DNA of 64,000 nucleotides from Notamacropus eugenii (lineage: Eukaryota; Chordata; Mammalia; Diprotodontia; Macropodidae), in NCBI RefSeq assembly GCF_028372415.1, contig NC_092875.1, forward strand, positions 407,355,239-407,419,238. Reading direction: 5' to 3'. Positions 32,201-41,900 of this stretch are shown piece after piece. The position numbers were made by a program, and so were the translations under genes. Position 1 is the stretch's first letter, and every line of letters starts with the position of its first letter. The notes below the pieces were generated by a model, which had not been told where the DNA came from, made no database searches, and saw only the letters and a list, made by a program, of their open reading frames with translations.

Positions 32201-32368
32201 GCTATGATAACTTCCCATTTGTTTGTGGCAGAAATAATACCAAGATGTCCTCCTGAGCATTAAAGGGCTGGAACAGAAATAAGTAGAAACACTCTTACCT
32301 CCTGGTATTAGCAGTAGGAATGTGACACCAGAGAGCAAAGAGATGAAGGAAGTCAAAGGCATGTCCAT
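23124..32368 (-). CDS. GZMA: Granzyme A, five coding exons (gene span)
   Basis: This is a granule serine protease of cytotoxic lymphocytes (tryptase-type, S1 family). Exons on the - strand are 32368-32299, 30003-29871, 27694-27553, 25631-25359 and 23285-23124. They join in phase to 780 nt (259 residues plus TAG); human GZMA is 262. The order is signal peptide, short propeptide, IIGGNE mature start, TAAHC (His57), EGDLKLL (Asp102), NVT glycosylation site, GGKD (Asp189) and GNSGGP (Ser195). EFPYPCYN keeps the Cys93 that links the GZMA homodimer. [13 protein letters not shown] and [16 protein letters not shown] are near-identical to human GZMA. Two oddities are Asn at 194 and Ser at 191, so the 191-220 disulfide cannot form. 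The loop after IIGGNE is five residues shorter than in human. It converges on CDC20B. Confidence 0.92.
23755..23990 (-). repeat. tRNA-type SINE
   Basis: 'tgttcagtcattatagttgag', 'aggtactggagcaatttgccatttcctgctccagctca', 'gatgaagaaactgaggg' and 'gtccagggtcacacaggtag' identify it. It lies in GZMA intron 4. Confidence 0.88.
24148..24480 (+). repeat. SINE split by a TA-rich microsatellite
   Basis: 'gagtcagagggcctcagtgtgaa', 'gtcaaatggagatgataac' and 'gcacttagcacagtgcctgg' identify the SINE. A 24354-24415 ta/tatg tract follows, then 'ggcacctggcacatggtagg', so the microsatellite appears to have grown inside or beside the SINE tail. It lies in GZMA intron 4. Confidence 0.8.
24790..24965 (+). repeat. 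MIR-type SINE
   Basis: 'cagtttccttatcagtcaaatgatgggtttgg' and 'ggtcccttccaaacctatgattctatg' identify it. It lies in GZMA intron 4. Confidence 0.7.
25359..25631 (-). CDS. GZMA: GZMA exon 4
   Basis: The acceptor is 'ccaatag' and the donor is 'GGA|gtaagt'. 91 in-phase codons contain [38 protein letters not shown] and [18 protein letters not shown]. Cys136, Cys168 and Cys182 are present. Asp189 (GGKD) gives the basic-residue (P1 Arg/Lys) pocket. The residue at 191 is Ser (AGT) where the family has Cys. NVT is the N-glycosylation site at the same place as in human. Confidence 0.93.
26375..26900. repeat. Two SINEs in opposite orientation
   Basis: 26375-26580 (+) has 'gaagatctgggttccagtctcacctctgacact'. 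26640-26895 (-) has 'cattttacagatgaggaaactgaaatag' and 'ggcactgtgctaaacattttac'. Both are in GZMA intron 3. Confidence 0.8.
27167..27310 (+). mobile_element. DNA-transposon-like fragment
   Basis: It starts 'aggggttcttaacttgttctg', the same terminus as the element at 33098. It continues 'tctctttggctctctggtaaagcttatggactcc' and 'aataaaatgtatag'. The far end was not found. A non-autonomous hAT-type element is likely, but the name is tentative. Confidence 0.5.
27553..27694 (-). CDS. GZMA: GZMA exon 3, catalytic aspartate
   Basis: The acceptor is 'tttcag' and the donor is 'CAG|gtatac'. The exon begins with eight A bases (Gln-Lys-Lys-Thr across the junction). It encodes [40 protein letters not shown] and LKLLQ. 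The Asp of EGDLKLL is Asp102 of the catalytic triad. Cys in YPCY is the dimer cysteine of GZMA. Confidence 0.93.
28125..28765. repeat. Cluster of three SINEs in GZMA intron 2
   Basis: 28125-28370 (+) is near full length with 'ggttcaaatccagcctgaaacacttactag'. 28380-28580 (+) is partial: 'accctgggcaagtcaattg', 'gtaaaatgaagggtaatg'. 28590-28765 (-) has 'tggtttgccatttcctttttcagc', 'gtgaaatgacttgcc'. Confidence 0.85.
29871..30003 (-). CDS. GZMA: GZMA exon 2, mature N-terminus and catalytic His
   Basis: The acceptor is 'tttaaaacag' and the donor is 'CA|gtaagt'. It completes Gly-Asp and reads [47 protein letters not shown] is the mature start freed by dipeptidyl peptidase removal of the short propeptide. 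TAAHC holds His57. From Ile16 to Cys42 there are 21 residues against 26 in human GZMA; the granzyme hallmark 'PHSRPYMA' is reduced to 'YPYMA'. Confidence 0.93.
30535..30820 (-). repeat. tRNA-type SINE with a second tail copy
   Basis: 'acactggagtagtttgccatttccttctcc' and 'gacttgccctgggttac' identify it, with a second 'gtcattttcttctgcagctcattttacag' at 30738, suggesting two nested or adjacent copies. It lies in GZMA intron 1. Confidence 0.8.
32299..32368 (-). CDS. GZMA: GZMA exon 1, signal peptide
   Basis: It starts ATG at 32368 and encodes [20 protein letters not shown] then IPG plus one base, donor 'gtaaga'. It is a short hydrophobic signal peptide of the granzyme type; '-LLLIP' at its end is shared with human GZMA. 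A second ATG two codons downstream could also serve. The upstream TATA spacing supports this start. Confidence 0.88.
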
Positions 32369-32420
32369 TTTTACTTGTACCCTCCTTGTCCTTTGAGCCT
32401 TTCTGAGTACTGATGTAGTC

Positions 32421-32457
32421 TATTATATACTGAAAAAATAAAAGGAGGGTGTGGTTT
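32421..32457 (-). promoter_or_regulatory. GZMA: GZMA core promoter: TATA and RUNX/CACCC motifs
   Basis: On the - strand 'gtatataata' lies at 32430-32421, about 53-62 bp upstream of the ATG, implying a leader of about 30 nt. 'aaccacaccc' at 32457-32448 combines a RUNX core (ACCACA) with a CACCC box. RUNX3 control of granzyme genes is established; use of this site is inference. Confidence 0.6.
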
Positions 32458-32460
32458 TCT

Positions 32461-33090
32461 TTCATACCTCTTCCTCTGCTGTTTCCCCTCTTGAAGATTA
32501 GCGTTAAGAAACAAAGCATGGGTGACCACCAAGTGACAACAGATGACCAATTTTAGCAGCCATCACTGCAGCCTTGCATAAATTTACTACTAATGGGCGA
32601 TATCACATAGACTTAGGACAGGGTGAAGGGAGAGGACCCCGCTTTGAGTCAGAATGGTACTTATTCCTATGTAATATTTCTCTTAATTACAGTAATATTA
32701 TTACTGAATATTACAGCATTCTATGGTAATGATCTAACTGTTCATGAGTTTTGCTGATGTGACTAACTTTTTTTAAGGTATGAAGAAACCAAGCATCTAG
32801 GATAATAAGGACTGAGATAAGAAGGAGTGTGATTTTAATTAAGAAAGGAAGATATTTTGAGATCAAGTAAATGTAATTTTGAAAAACTATATGAACAGTC
32901 AGTCATCAACCAGATCTTTTATTAGGCATCTCTAAGACATGTAAAGATGGATTGATTTGTCGGCTCTAAGTGGAAGAATACTCTTCCTCATCCCCAGGCT
33001 GATGCCTTCCAGTCTCTTGGTTGCTTTCCCCTTTTTGGAGAATGAGTTATCCATATTCTTGTCTGGAGGTGTTGGGGAGGAAGAGATGAG
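32461..33090. other. Spacer upstream of GZMA
   Basis: AT-rich DNA with no gene or named repeat that I can support. It may hold distal control elements of the granzyme gene. Confidence 0.5.
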
Positions 33091-33097
33091 TTAGATT

Positions 33098-34113
33098 AGG
33101 GGTTCTTAACTTGTTTTTTCTTTGTTGTGGTTGTTGCATTTGTGTTATTGACCTTGTTGGCATTCTGGAGAAGGCTTTCCCCCTCTTCTCAGCTTCAAAC
33201 CCGAGGCATGTTTTGCCTTACTACAAAGGAAGGATTCCTGGTTGGTGGAAAGAAGGACAACTCGGTACTGCATGACTGGTACAACTTTGGAAAGGTGAGG
33301 TGTTCTTTACACATGGCTGTATGCATGGCTCCGGACTGTGTCTGGGACCAGTTTTGGAGAACAGGAGGGCAAAAAAAGACCTTGGGAAGTGGCTGATGTA
33401 TAAAAGAGGCCATGTCTCAATATGTCCCTGATTTCCTGCTTACTTCCATGGAGAATCTGGGGAATTTCCCGTTAGATAATATCAGGCCCTATTTCTTGGC
33501 TGAGCTATTTACTTAGTTCATTCATTCTGTATGTTTTCTGGTATGTTCTAATCTCTACAATATCTGTGTTTCTGTTTTCTGTCAAGTTGGACAAATGAGT
33601 TTATTATTTTTCACTATTAGTGATGGTCTTTCATGTAACTAATATTTGGTGGAAGGAATTAAACCTATGGATGTAAAACTAGCATACATTTTCTCTTAAA
33701 AAGTTAACAAGAGAAGTAACTTGGATGTTTTTTTTTTTTAAATCATGCCTTTGGACCAGAAATATTTAGGAGAAGGGGAGATAGATATTTTTTTTTCAGT
33801 GTCACTTTTCTCAGCCTCATGATCCCTTCTCCTCCCTCTCCCCCCTGGCCAGAATCAATGTCTCTCTTGGAGAGGAGTGGGCAAGATTTTATATCTATAA
33901 ATCTACATCTGCATCTATATACAAAACTCCCTGCAAATTCTATTTAGACAACTCCTATACATAAGCACATCACACAGTACAGGCTGAATCAGAATAATGC
34001 TTTTAAATGCATAAAATAAAATACATAGGATGATTAAGGAAACAAATTATGTTGATATATATTTATCAAAGTATAAAAAACAAGTCTATAAAGTTCTAAG
34101 ATTAAGAGCCCCT
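33098..34113. mobile_element. DNA transposon with terminal inverted repeats, probably interrupted
   Basis: The left end is 'aggggttcttaac' (33098-33110). The right end is 'ttaagagcccct' (34102-34113), its inverted match with one or two differences. 33980-34110 carries the 'aaatgcataaaataaaatacatagga' text of a common short mammalian element. The middle, 33118-33950, is unrelated to that short element and may be an insertion or the interior of a longer relative. No transposase was recognised. hAT type is likely. Confidence 0.55.
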
Positions 34114-35916
34114 GGACAATACAGATTCTTGATGCTCTTTGAGTTTGTGTTTTAAAAGGAGTTTAATGTTTCTGAGGCTTCAAAAATTGCTTACATTTTT
34201 GTAAAACTTAATTATCTCAGAGAATTTCATTTTTTTCAAAGCATACATGTGTTAAGAAAGGAATCCTTAACTGAAAGCCAAGGCCTGATTTTACCACATC
34301 TGTCCTAATTGAGGAAAAATTTTTTTTCTAAAAATTACTGGCTTTAGCTTTTGAGGAAACATTAGTTTGCTTCTAGTCTCTTAGAAAGAAATTTAATTTT
34401 TATACCTTACAGGGAGATGGGATTGGGTGGAATATTAAAGAGACACTTCTATAATTCTTGAAGCTGTTTGATGATGAATTCACAAGGCTCTTCATTAAAT
34501 AGGCTGCTGACCTCAAACTTAACATCTGTTTCTTATAAGTCATCACTGAAAGCATCAGGTGTAACTAGTCTGACATCATCCTTTCTGCTTTTCCCACCAC
34601 TGAAGAGATATGTCATAGATTTCAGAAGTGGAGCCCTTTCTTGCTGGTTTTGGTGTGATCCCAGTGGGTAATTTTTAATGTAGACAGAAACAACAAAAAA
34701 CAAGACTGGTTAACACAAAGAGACTGAAAAACCCTCAAAGGAAGCTTTGACAATTTTGCTTCTCATACTATTGGTTTGGTTGCCTTGACTGATTTTATGA
34801 CAAACTTTCAAAAAATGAAACTGCTTCTGGACCCCCAAGGACTGAGTTACTGTGCTCTGTATTCAGGCATGTGGTTTGGAAAACCTTCAGTTTTTGAGAG
34901 CCACTCCTTTAATGGGAGGGGGCTCGGTTCTGTTCCATAGGACACTCACAAGTACCCATTTTAAAGGAATAATCAAAAGAGAATTCAGTAATTTCATTTA
35001 CAACAACTGTTCTGATAGGAAGATGATACTTAAACCTTATCAGAATATAAAGTGGATTTTGTGACGTTTCATTAGGCATTTCCCTTTCACCATAGTGAAG
35101 GTGGTCCAACCAACTCCTCCTGGTACAAGACTAGGCAAAAAAGGTCAAGTCTGAATGAATGAATAAAAGCCACATATTTAAGCATTTATTATTTGCCAGG
35201 CATTCTGTTAAGCACTGGAGATACAAATAAAAGTAAAGAAGATGTTCTCTTAAGGATCTTATAATTTAAGAGGGGTAAGACAACTCGTAGAGGGATTGAT
35301 GGTGTATTTTAGGGAGGGAAGTCAGAGAGAATGGCCATTGGAGTAGTAGGGCAATTGACTGAGATGTCGTGGAGAAAAAGAAAAATTGCATGCAGAGTCT
35401 TCAAGGAGTAGCGGGAGAGCTATGGAGAATAAGCTAGTATCCTGGGTGTGATGGTGACACATCCTGTAATCCTGTAGTCCTCCTTGCCCCATAGAGTTCC
35501 CTATTTGAATGAAAACATTAGACTTCCAGTCCCAAGGAAGCAGGCTTAATGCCTGCCACAGGGTAGAAATCAGGAATTACTGGTCTAGGAAGAGAAGTGG
35601 CCCAGAACACAGAATAGCTAGAAAGCACACAGACAAGTACCCAAGGTGAGCGACTTCAATGCATAGTCTTCTTTGATCACTTTTCTGGTTAGATGTGCCT
35701 TGCATTTTATGTCACATCTCACATCCTGCCTTCTGCTTGCCTCTCTGTCTGCCTCACCATGCACCCAAATGCTTTTGGGAGAGGGACAAAGGAGCTGTCC
35801 CTGCCTGAGTGGGGGTGGTGAGGGGAGTAGAATGAGGCTGAAGCAGCATCCAGAGGATGAGGAGAGTGTAGAACAGGTCCCCTTGTTGCGTGACCATCTG
35901 CAGGTGGGCAGGATAG
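34114..35916. other. Spacer with one SINE-like repeat
   Basis: 35155-35300 has 'agcatttattatttgccaggcattctgttaagcactggagatacaaat', the repeat seen at 13465. The rest shows no supported gene. Confidence 0.6.
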
Positions 35917-35934
35917 TCTAGGAGACACAAATCT
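35917..35934. repeat. Target-site duplication of the L1, left
   Basis: tctaggagacacaaatct, identical over 18 bp to 42865-42882. The oligo-A tail of the L1 (T-run on + strand, 35935-35956) starts immediately after it. Confidence 0.97.
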
Positions 35935-36392
35935 TTTTTTTTTTTTATTTTTTTTTAATGTTTAACAATCACTGCCATACAATTGAGATTTTATCCCCGC
36001 CACACCTACCCCCCACTACCCCCCTCCCTCCCCACGACTGCATACAATTCTGTATAGGTTCTACATATACTTTCCTATTGAGTATATTTTCACTATAGTC
36101 ATGCTATGTAGTCAGACTAAAATAAATGAAAGAAATCATATAACAAATCAAAACATGATACACAAACACATACACATACACAAACATGATTTGCTACATT
36201 TTGCGAATGACTTCCATATTTCTTTCTCTGAGTGTGGAAGGCATTTTGCCTTGAGAACCACCTTTGGGATTTTTTGTTTTATAAGAAGTTTTTGCATTAT
36301 TACAAAATTCCAAGTCTACCAGAAAAAACTCTCGCACACTGTGGTCGTTGCTGTGCACAAAGTTCTCCTGGTTCTGCTCCTTTCACTCAGCA

Positions 36393-38870
36393 TCAGGTCA
36401 TATAAGTCCTTCCAGGCCTCTCTGAAGTCTTTTGTTCATCATTTCTTACGGCACAATAGTACTCCATTACATTCATATACCATAATTTATTCAGCCATTC
36501 CCCAATTGATGGACATCCCCTTGACTTCCAGTTTTTGGCAACTACATAGAGTGCTGCTATAAATATTTTTGTACATGTGGGACCCTTTCCCATTTTTATG
36601 ATCTCTTGGGGATATAGTCCTAGTAGCGATATTGCTGGGTCAAAGGGTATGCACATTTTTGTAGCCCTTTGGGCATAGTTCCAAATTGCTCTCCAGAATG
36701 GTTGGATGCGCTCGCAGCTCCACCAACAATGAATTAGTGTTCCAACTCTCCCACATCCTCTCCAGCATTTATCATTTTCTTGTTCTGTCATGTTTGCCAA
36801 TCTTATAGGTGTGATGTGGTACCTCAGAGTTGTTTTGATTTGCATCTCTCTAATCAATAGTGATTTAGAGCATTTTTTCATATGATTATAGATATCTTTA
36901 ATTTCTTCCTCTGAAAATTGCCTCTTCATATCCTTTGACCATTTATCAATTGGGGAATGACTTGTATGATTATACATTTGGGTCAGTTCTCTATATATTC
37001 TAGAAATGAGGCCTTTATCCCCGAGCTTAGCTGTAAAAATTCTTTCCCAATTTACTACATCCCTCTGGATTTTGGTTGCATTGGGTTTGGTTGTGCAAAA
37101 ACTTCTCAGTTTAATGTAATCAAAGTTATCCATTTTGCATTTCATAATGCTTTCTATCTCTCCTTTAGTAAAGAATTCTTCCCTTCTCCATAGATCTGAT
37201 AAATACACTATTCCTTGCTTCTCCAGTTTATTCATGTTATCAATCTTTATACCTAAATCATGTACCCATTTGGACTTTATTCTTGCGTACGGTGTCAGGT
37301 ATGGGTCTATGCCTAATTTCTGCCACACTGTTATCCAGTTTTCCCAGCAATTTTTGTCAAACAATGAGTTCTTATCCCAGAAGCTGGGGTCCTTGGGTTT
37401 ATCAAACAGAAGGTTGCTATATTCCTTGCCTACTGCATCTTGAGTGCCAAGTCTATTCCACTTGTCTACCTCTCTGTTTCTTAGCCAATACCAAGTGGTT
37501 TTGATAATTGCTGCTTTATAGTACAGTTTGAGGTCTGGTAGCACTAGGCCACCTTCCCAAGCATTTCTTTTCATTAGTCCCTTTGATATTCTGGACCTTT
37601 TGTTTTTCCAAATGAATTTTGATATTATTTTATCCAGCTCTAGAAAATAATTGTCTGATAGTTTAATTGGTATGGCACTAAATAAGTATATTAATTTAGG
37701 TAGAATTGTCATTTTTATTATATTAGCACGGCCTACCCATGAGCAACTAATGTTTTTCCACTTACTTAAATCTGACTTTATTTGTGCAAATAGTGTCTTG
37801 TAATTGTGTTCATATAATCCCTGGGTTTGTTTTGGCAGGGAGACTCCTAAGTATTTTATATTGTCTACCCTAGCTTTAAATGGGATTTCTCTTTCTATCT
37901 CTTGCTGTTGGACTTTGTTGCTAATATATAGGAACGCAGAAGATTTGTGTGGGTTTATTTTGTAACCTGCAACTTTGCCAAAGTTGTTTATTAATTCAAG
38001 TAATTTTTTACTTGAATCTCTGGGATTCTCTAGGTAAATCATCATATCATCTGCAAAGAGTGATAACTTAGTTTCTTCTTTGGCTATTCTTATTCCTTGA
38101 ATATCTTTATCTTGTCTAATTGCTACAGCTAACATTTCTAGTACCATATTGAATAATAGTGGTGATAATGGACAACCTTGTTTCACCCCTGATCTTATTG
38201 GGAATGCATCTAGCTTATCCCCATTGCATATAATGCTTGCTGAAGGTTTTAGATAGATACTGCTTATTATTTTATGGAAAGTTCCCTTTATTCCTACGTT
38301 CTCCAGTGTTTTTAGTAGGAATGGATGTTGTATTTTGTCAAAAGCTTTTTCTGCATCTATTGAGATAATCATGTGGTTTTTGTTAGCTTTGTTGTTGATG
38401 TGATCGATAATGCTAATAGTTTTCCTAATATTGAACCAGCCCTGTAATCCTGGTATGAATCCTACCTGATCATAATGTATTAATCTTGTGATAAGATGCT
38501 GTATTCGTTTTGCTAAAATCTTATTTAAAATTTTTGCATCTATATTCATTAGGGAAATTGGTCTATAATTTTCTTTCTCTGTTTTGTCTCTTCCTGGTTT
38601 GGGTATCAAAACCATATTTGTATCATAGAAAGAATTTGGGAGGACTCCTTCTTCCCCAATTTTCAAAAATAGTCTATATAGTATTGGAATTAACTGTTCT
38701 TTAAATGTTTGATAGAATTCACTTGTGAATCCATCTGGCCCTGGAGATTTTTTCCTAGGGAGTTCATTGATGGCTTGTTCAATTTCTTTTTCTGAGATGG
38801 GGTTGTTTAAATATTCAGCTTCCTCTTCTGTTAATCTGGGCAATTTGTATTTTTTAAAATATTCATCCAT
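36393..38870 (-). CDS. L1 ORF2, reverse transcriptase and C-terminal part
   Basis: 825 codons are open. Near the start [20 protein letters not shown] is the L1 fingers motif. [15 protein letters not shown] and [11 protein letters not shown] (the YADD-type catalytic motif, here F-A-D-D) mark the polymerase palm at about residues 235-275. [19 protein letters not shown] and KFIWKNKR follow. The C-terminus has the zinc-knuckle-like [18 protein letters not shown]. Its first Met is internal: the polyprotein continues upstream in another frame (40204-38924). Confidence 0.95.
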   Translation of the reverse strand: MDEYFKKYKLPRLTEEEAEYLNNPISEKEIEQAINELPRKKSPGPDGFTSEFYQTFKEQLIPILYRLFLKIGEEGVLPNSFYDTNMVLIPKPGRDKTEKENYRPISLMNIDAKILNKILAKRIQHLITRLIHYDQVGFIPGLQGWFNIRKTISIIDHINNKANKNHMIISIDAEKAFDKIQHPFLLKTLENVGIKGTFHKIISSIYLKPSASIICNGDKLDAFPIRSGVKQGCPLSPLLFNMVLEMLAVAIRQDKDIQGIRIAKEETKLSLFADDMMIYLENPRDSSKKLLELINNFGKVAGYKINPHKSSAFLYISNKVQQQEIEREIPFKARVDNIKYLGVSLPKQTQGLYEHNYKTLFAQIKSDLSKWKNISCSWVGRANIIKMTILPKLIYLFSAIPIKLSDNYFLELDKIISKFIWKNKRSRISKGLMKRNAWEGGLVLPDLKLYYKAAIIKTTWYWLRNREVDKWNRLGTQDAVGKEYSNLLFDKPKDPSFWDKNSLFDKNCWENWITVWQKLGIDPYLTPYARIKSKWVHDLGIKIDNMNKLEKQGIVYLSDLWRREEFFTKGEIESIMKCKMDNFDYIKLRSFCTTKPNATKIQRDVVNWERIFTAKLGDKGLISRIYRELTQMYNHTSHSPIDKWSKDMKRQFSEEEIKDIYNHMKKCSKSLLIREMQIKTTLRYHITPIRLANMTEQENDKCWRGCGRVGTLIHCWWSCERIQPFWRAIWNYAQRATKMCIPFDPAISLLGLYPQEIIKMGKGPTCTKIFIAALYVVAKNWKSRGCPSIGEWLNKLWYMNVMEYYCAVRNDEQKTSERPGRTYMT

Positions 38871-38923
38871 CTCATTTAGATTATCGAATTTGTGGGCATA
38901 AAGTTGGGCAAAGTAGTTTCTAA

Positions 38924-40204
38924 TTATTGTTTTAATTTCCTCCTCATTGGAGGTGAGTTCACCCCTTTCATTTTTAATATTAGTAATTTGATTTTCTTCT
39001 TTCTTTTTTTAATCAGATTGACCAAAGGTTTATCAATTTTATTAGTTTTTTCATAAAACCAACTATTGGTTTTATTTATTAATTCAATAGTTTTCTTAAT
39101 TTCAATTTTATTAATCTCTCCTTTGGTTTTCAGTATTTCTAATTTGGTATTTACTTGGGAATTTTCAATTTGTTCTTTTTCTAGCTTTTTCAACCACAAG
39201 CCTAAGTCATTGATCTCCTCTTTCTCTATTTTATTTATGTAAGCATTCAAAGATATAAAACTTTCCCTAATAACTGCTTTTGCAGTATCCCATAAGTTTT
39301 GGTGTGTTGTCTCACTATTGTCATTCTCTTGAATGAAATTGTTGATTGTTTCTATGATTTCTTCTTTAACCCAACCCTTCTTTAGAAGTAGATTATTTAG
39401 TTTCCAATTAATTTTTGGTTTCTCTTTCCATGGCCTTTTATTACATGTAATTTTTAATGCATTATGATCTGAAAAGGATGCATTGATTATCTCTACCTTT
39501 TTGCACTGGATTGTGAGATTTTTATGTCCTAGTACATGGTCAATTTTTGTAAATGTTCCATGTACCGCTGAGAAAAAGGTATATTCCTTTCTATTCCCAT
39601 TTAATTTTCTCCAAAGATCTATCATATCTACCTTATCCAGAGTTTTATTTACCTCCTTAACCTCTTTCTTGTTTATTTTGAGGTTGGATTTATTGAGTTC
39701 AGAGAGGGGGAGGTTGAGGTCCCCCACTAGTATAGTTTTGCTATCAATTTCTTCCTTCAACTCCCCCAACCTCTCCTCTAAGAATCTGGATGCTATACCA
39801 CTTGGAGCATACATGTTTAGTAATGATATTGCTTCATTGTCTATGGTGCCTTTTAGCAGGATATAGTTTCCATCCTTATCCCTTTTGATTAGATCTATTT
39901 CTGCTTTCGCTTTGTCTGAGATTAGGATTGCTACTCCTGCCTTTCTTACATGAGCTGAAGCACAATATATTCTGCTCCATCCTTTGACCTTTATCCTATG
40001 TGTATCCCCCCGTTTCAAATGTGTTTCTTGTAAGCAGCATATTGTTGGATTATGGCTTTTAATCCATTCTGCTATCCCTCTCCGTTTTATGGGAGAGTTC
40101 ATTCCATTCACATTCACCGTTATGATTACAATCTGTGTATTTCCCTCCAACCTCTTTCCCACCATTTGTGCTTTTAGCTCTCCCGTCTCCCTTCCCCTCC
40201 TCAA
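38924..40204 (-). CDS. L1 ORF2, endonuclease part
   Basis: This is the APE-type endonuclease of L1, which nicks target [69 protein letters not shown] and [12 protein letters not shown] give the Asn, Glu, Asp and Ser-Asp-His catalytic blocks. The frame is lost about 90 codons before the RT frame, at an A-run on the coding strand (T-run 39004-39010), after VNLIKK; text then resumes in the frame of 38870. This one frameshift separates the endonuclease from the RT. Confidence 0.93.
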   Translation of the reverse strand: MRRGRETGELKAQMVGKRLEGNTQIVIITVNVNGMNSPIKRRGIAEWIKSHNPTICCLQETHLKRGDTHRIKVKGWSRIYCASAHVRKAGVAILISDKAKAEIDLIKRDKDGNYILLKGTIDNEAISLLNMYAPSGIASRFLEERLGELKEEIDSKTILVGDLNLPLSELNKSNLKINKKEVKEVNKTLDKVDMIDLWRKLNGNRKEYTFFSAVHGTFTKIDHVLGHKNLTIQCKKVEIINASFSDHNALKITCNKRPWKEKPKINWKLNNLLLKKGWVKEEIIETINNFIQENDNSETTHQNLWDTAKAVIRESFISLNAYINKIEKEEINDLGLWLKKLEKEQIENSQVNTKLEILKTKGEINKIEIKKTIELINKTNSWFYEKTNKIDKPLVNLIKKRKKKIKLLILKMKGVNSPPMRRKLKQ

Positions 40205-40730
40205 TAGTATTCACTTTTCTCCCCCTCCTCCTGCAGCCTTCCCCTCCTTCTTTTAGCCCCCCTCCCTTTTACTCCCCTTTACTCTTCTTGCTTTTTTCCT
40301 CCCTCTTAGCCACCCTCCCCTTTCTTCCCCCTTCCCCTCCTACTACCTATAGAGCTAGTTAGGATTATTTACTTAAGATTATTGTTCCCTCCTTTGAACA
40401 AATCATATGAGAGTACCTCTCAAACAATGCTCATCTCCCTCCCCTCCTTCCCTCTACTATAGTTTTGTACTTCTTCCTGTGATATAATTTGCCATTTTCT
40501 GCTTCCCCCTTTTCACACCTCCTATTACAATCCCTTCTCATACTTAAATCATATTTTTTACATGACATCATTTACTTTATGCCTGTTCCCTCTACATATA
40601 TCCCTTTTATCATAATAGCTGCACAGTTCTCAAGATTAACAGGTATCATCTTCCCTTATAGGGAGGTAAACAGTTTGCCCTAATTGAGTAGCAAGTTTTT
40701 GTTTTTGTTTTTTCCCCTCTGTTTACCTTT
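40205..40730 (-). other. L1 inter-ORF spacer, polypurine
   Basis: 526 bp lies between the ORF1 stop and the ORF2 start. 40150-40350 is almost all C/T on the + strand, so purine on the transcript, with g-runs. The same C/T-rich block occurs in the older L1 (about 49990-50200). It is much longer than the 63-bp spacer of human L1. Confidence 0.85.
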
Positions 40731-41900
40731 TTATGATTCTCTGGAGACCTGCATTTGAAGATCAAATTGTCTATTGAGTTCTGGTGTTTTGGTCAGGAAG
40801 CTCTGGAAATCCCTTATTTCGTTGAATGACTTTCTCCTTGCCTGAAATGTTATGCTGAACTTTGCTGGGTAGTTGATCCTTGGTTGAAGTCCCAACTCCT
40901 TTGCCTTACGGAATTTTGGGTTCCAATTCTTTCGATCTTTTAATGTAGAAGCTGCAAGGTCCTGTGTGATCCTGACATTATGTCCTTGATATTTGAATTG
41001 TTTCTTTCTGGCTGCTTGTAGTATTTTCTCCCACACTTGATAGCTCTGGAATTTGGCAACGATATTTCTTGGGGTTTTGAGTTTGGGATCCCTTTCGGGA
41101 GGGGAACGGTGGATTCTTTCGATGACTATTTTGCCCTCTGAGTCTAGTACTTCTGGGCAGTTTTCCTTGATGATTTCCTGGAAGATGTTGTCCAGACTCT
41201 TTTCTTCATCATGGGTTTCTGGCAGGCCAATAATTCTTAGATTTTCTCTCCTGGATCTATTTTCCAGGTCAGTTGTTTTTCCAATTAAATATTTTACATT
41301 TTCTTCTATCTTTTCATTCTTTAGATTTTGTTTGACTGATTCTTGTTGCCTCATTGAGTCATTAGTTTCTACTTGCCCAATTCTAACCTTCATCGTATTG
41401 TTTTCTTCAGTTAACTTTTGCATCTCCTTTTCCATCTGACCAATTTTTCCCTTTAAGGAGCTATTTTCTCCATTTAATTTTTGTACTTCTTTTTCCATTC
41501 GACCAATTTTCCCAGTTAGGTTTTGTGTTTCCTTTTCCATTTGATCGATTTTCCCAATTAGGTTTTGGGTTTCTTTTCTGTTTGATTAACTCTTCCTTTT
41601 AGGGAATTATTCTCTCCAGTTAATTTTTGAACTTCCTTTTCCATTTGTTCAATTTTCCTTTTCAGAGTGATGTTCTCATCAGTGAATTCTTTTTTTATAA
41701 TTTTAAATTCATTGGCCAGTTTTTCTTTTATTTCCTTCTTCAGCTGTTCCAGGTAATCTAGTTGTGCTTGCGAGAAATTCTGAGGTTTCAGATGGAAGTA
41801 CAGTCTCAGCTCTGACCTCTTTGGTGTTTGTGTTTTGGTCCTTATCCCCATAGAAAGATTCTATGGTTTTTTCATTTTTCATCTGCTTTTTCCGATTCAT
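40731..41900 (-). CDS. L1 ORF1, RNA-binding coiled-coil protein
   Basis: ORF1p forms trimers and coats L1 RNA. The frame starts MNRKKQMKNEKTIESFYGDK at 41900, shifts near 41780 into a second frame (QNFSQAQLDYLEQLKKEIKE) and returns near 41560 to the first frame (same phase as 41900), which runs to the stop at 40731. The two shifts cancel in length. The middle is a coiled coil of repeated MEKE-Q-L-G blocks. The C-terminal half has the RNA-recognition part (SRRENLRIIGLPE) and C-terminal domain (RNIVAKFQSYQVWEKILQAA). Confidence 0.93.

Noticed and set aside
23124-32368. Granzyme K instead of granzyme A
   Set aside because: The C-terminus (YLNWI..IKG.V), the VKPGT-CQ-AGWG and DTLREVN-T-IDRK-C blocks and the Cys93 context (YPCY) fit GZMA. 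GZMK has different text in each place.
33127-33396. Possible exon encoding a hydrophobic start and a GGKKDNSVLHDWYNFGK-type stretch
   Set aside because: It sits between the inverted ends of a transposon-like element, without conserved family features or convincing splice sites.
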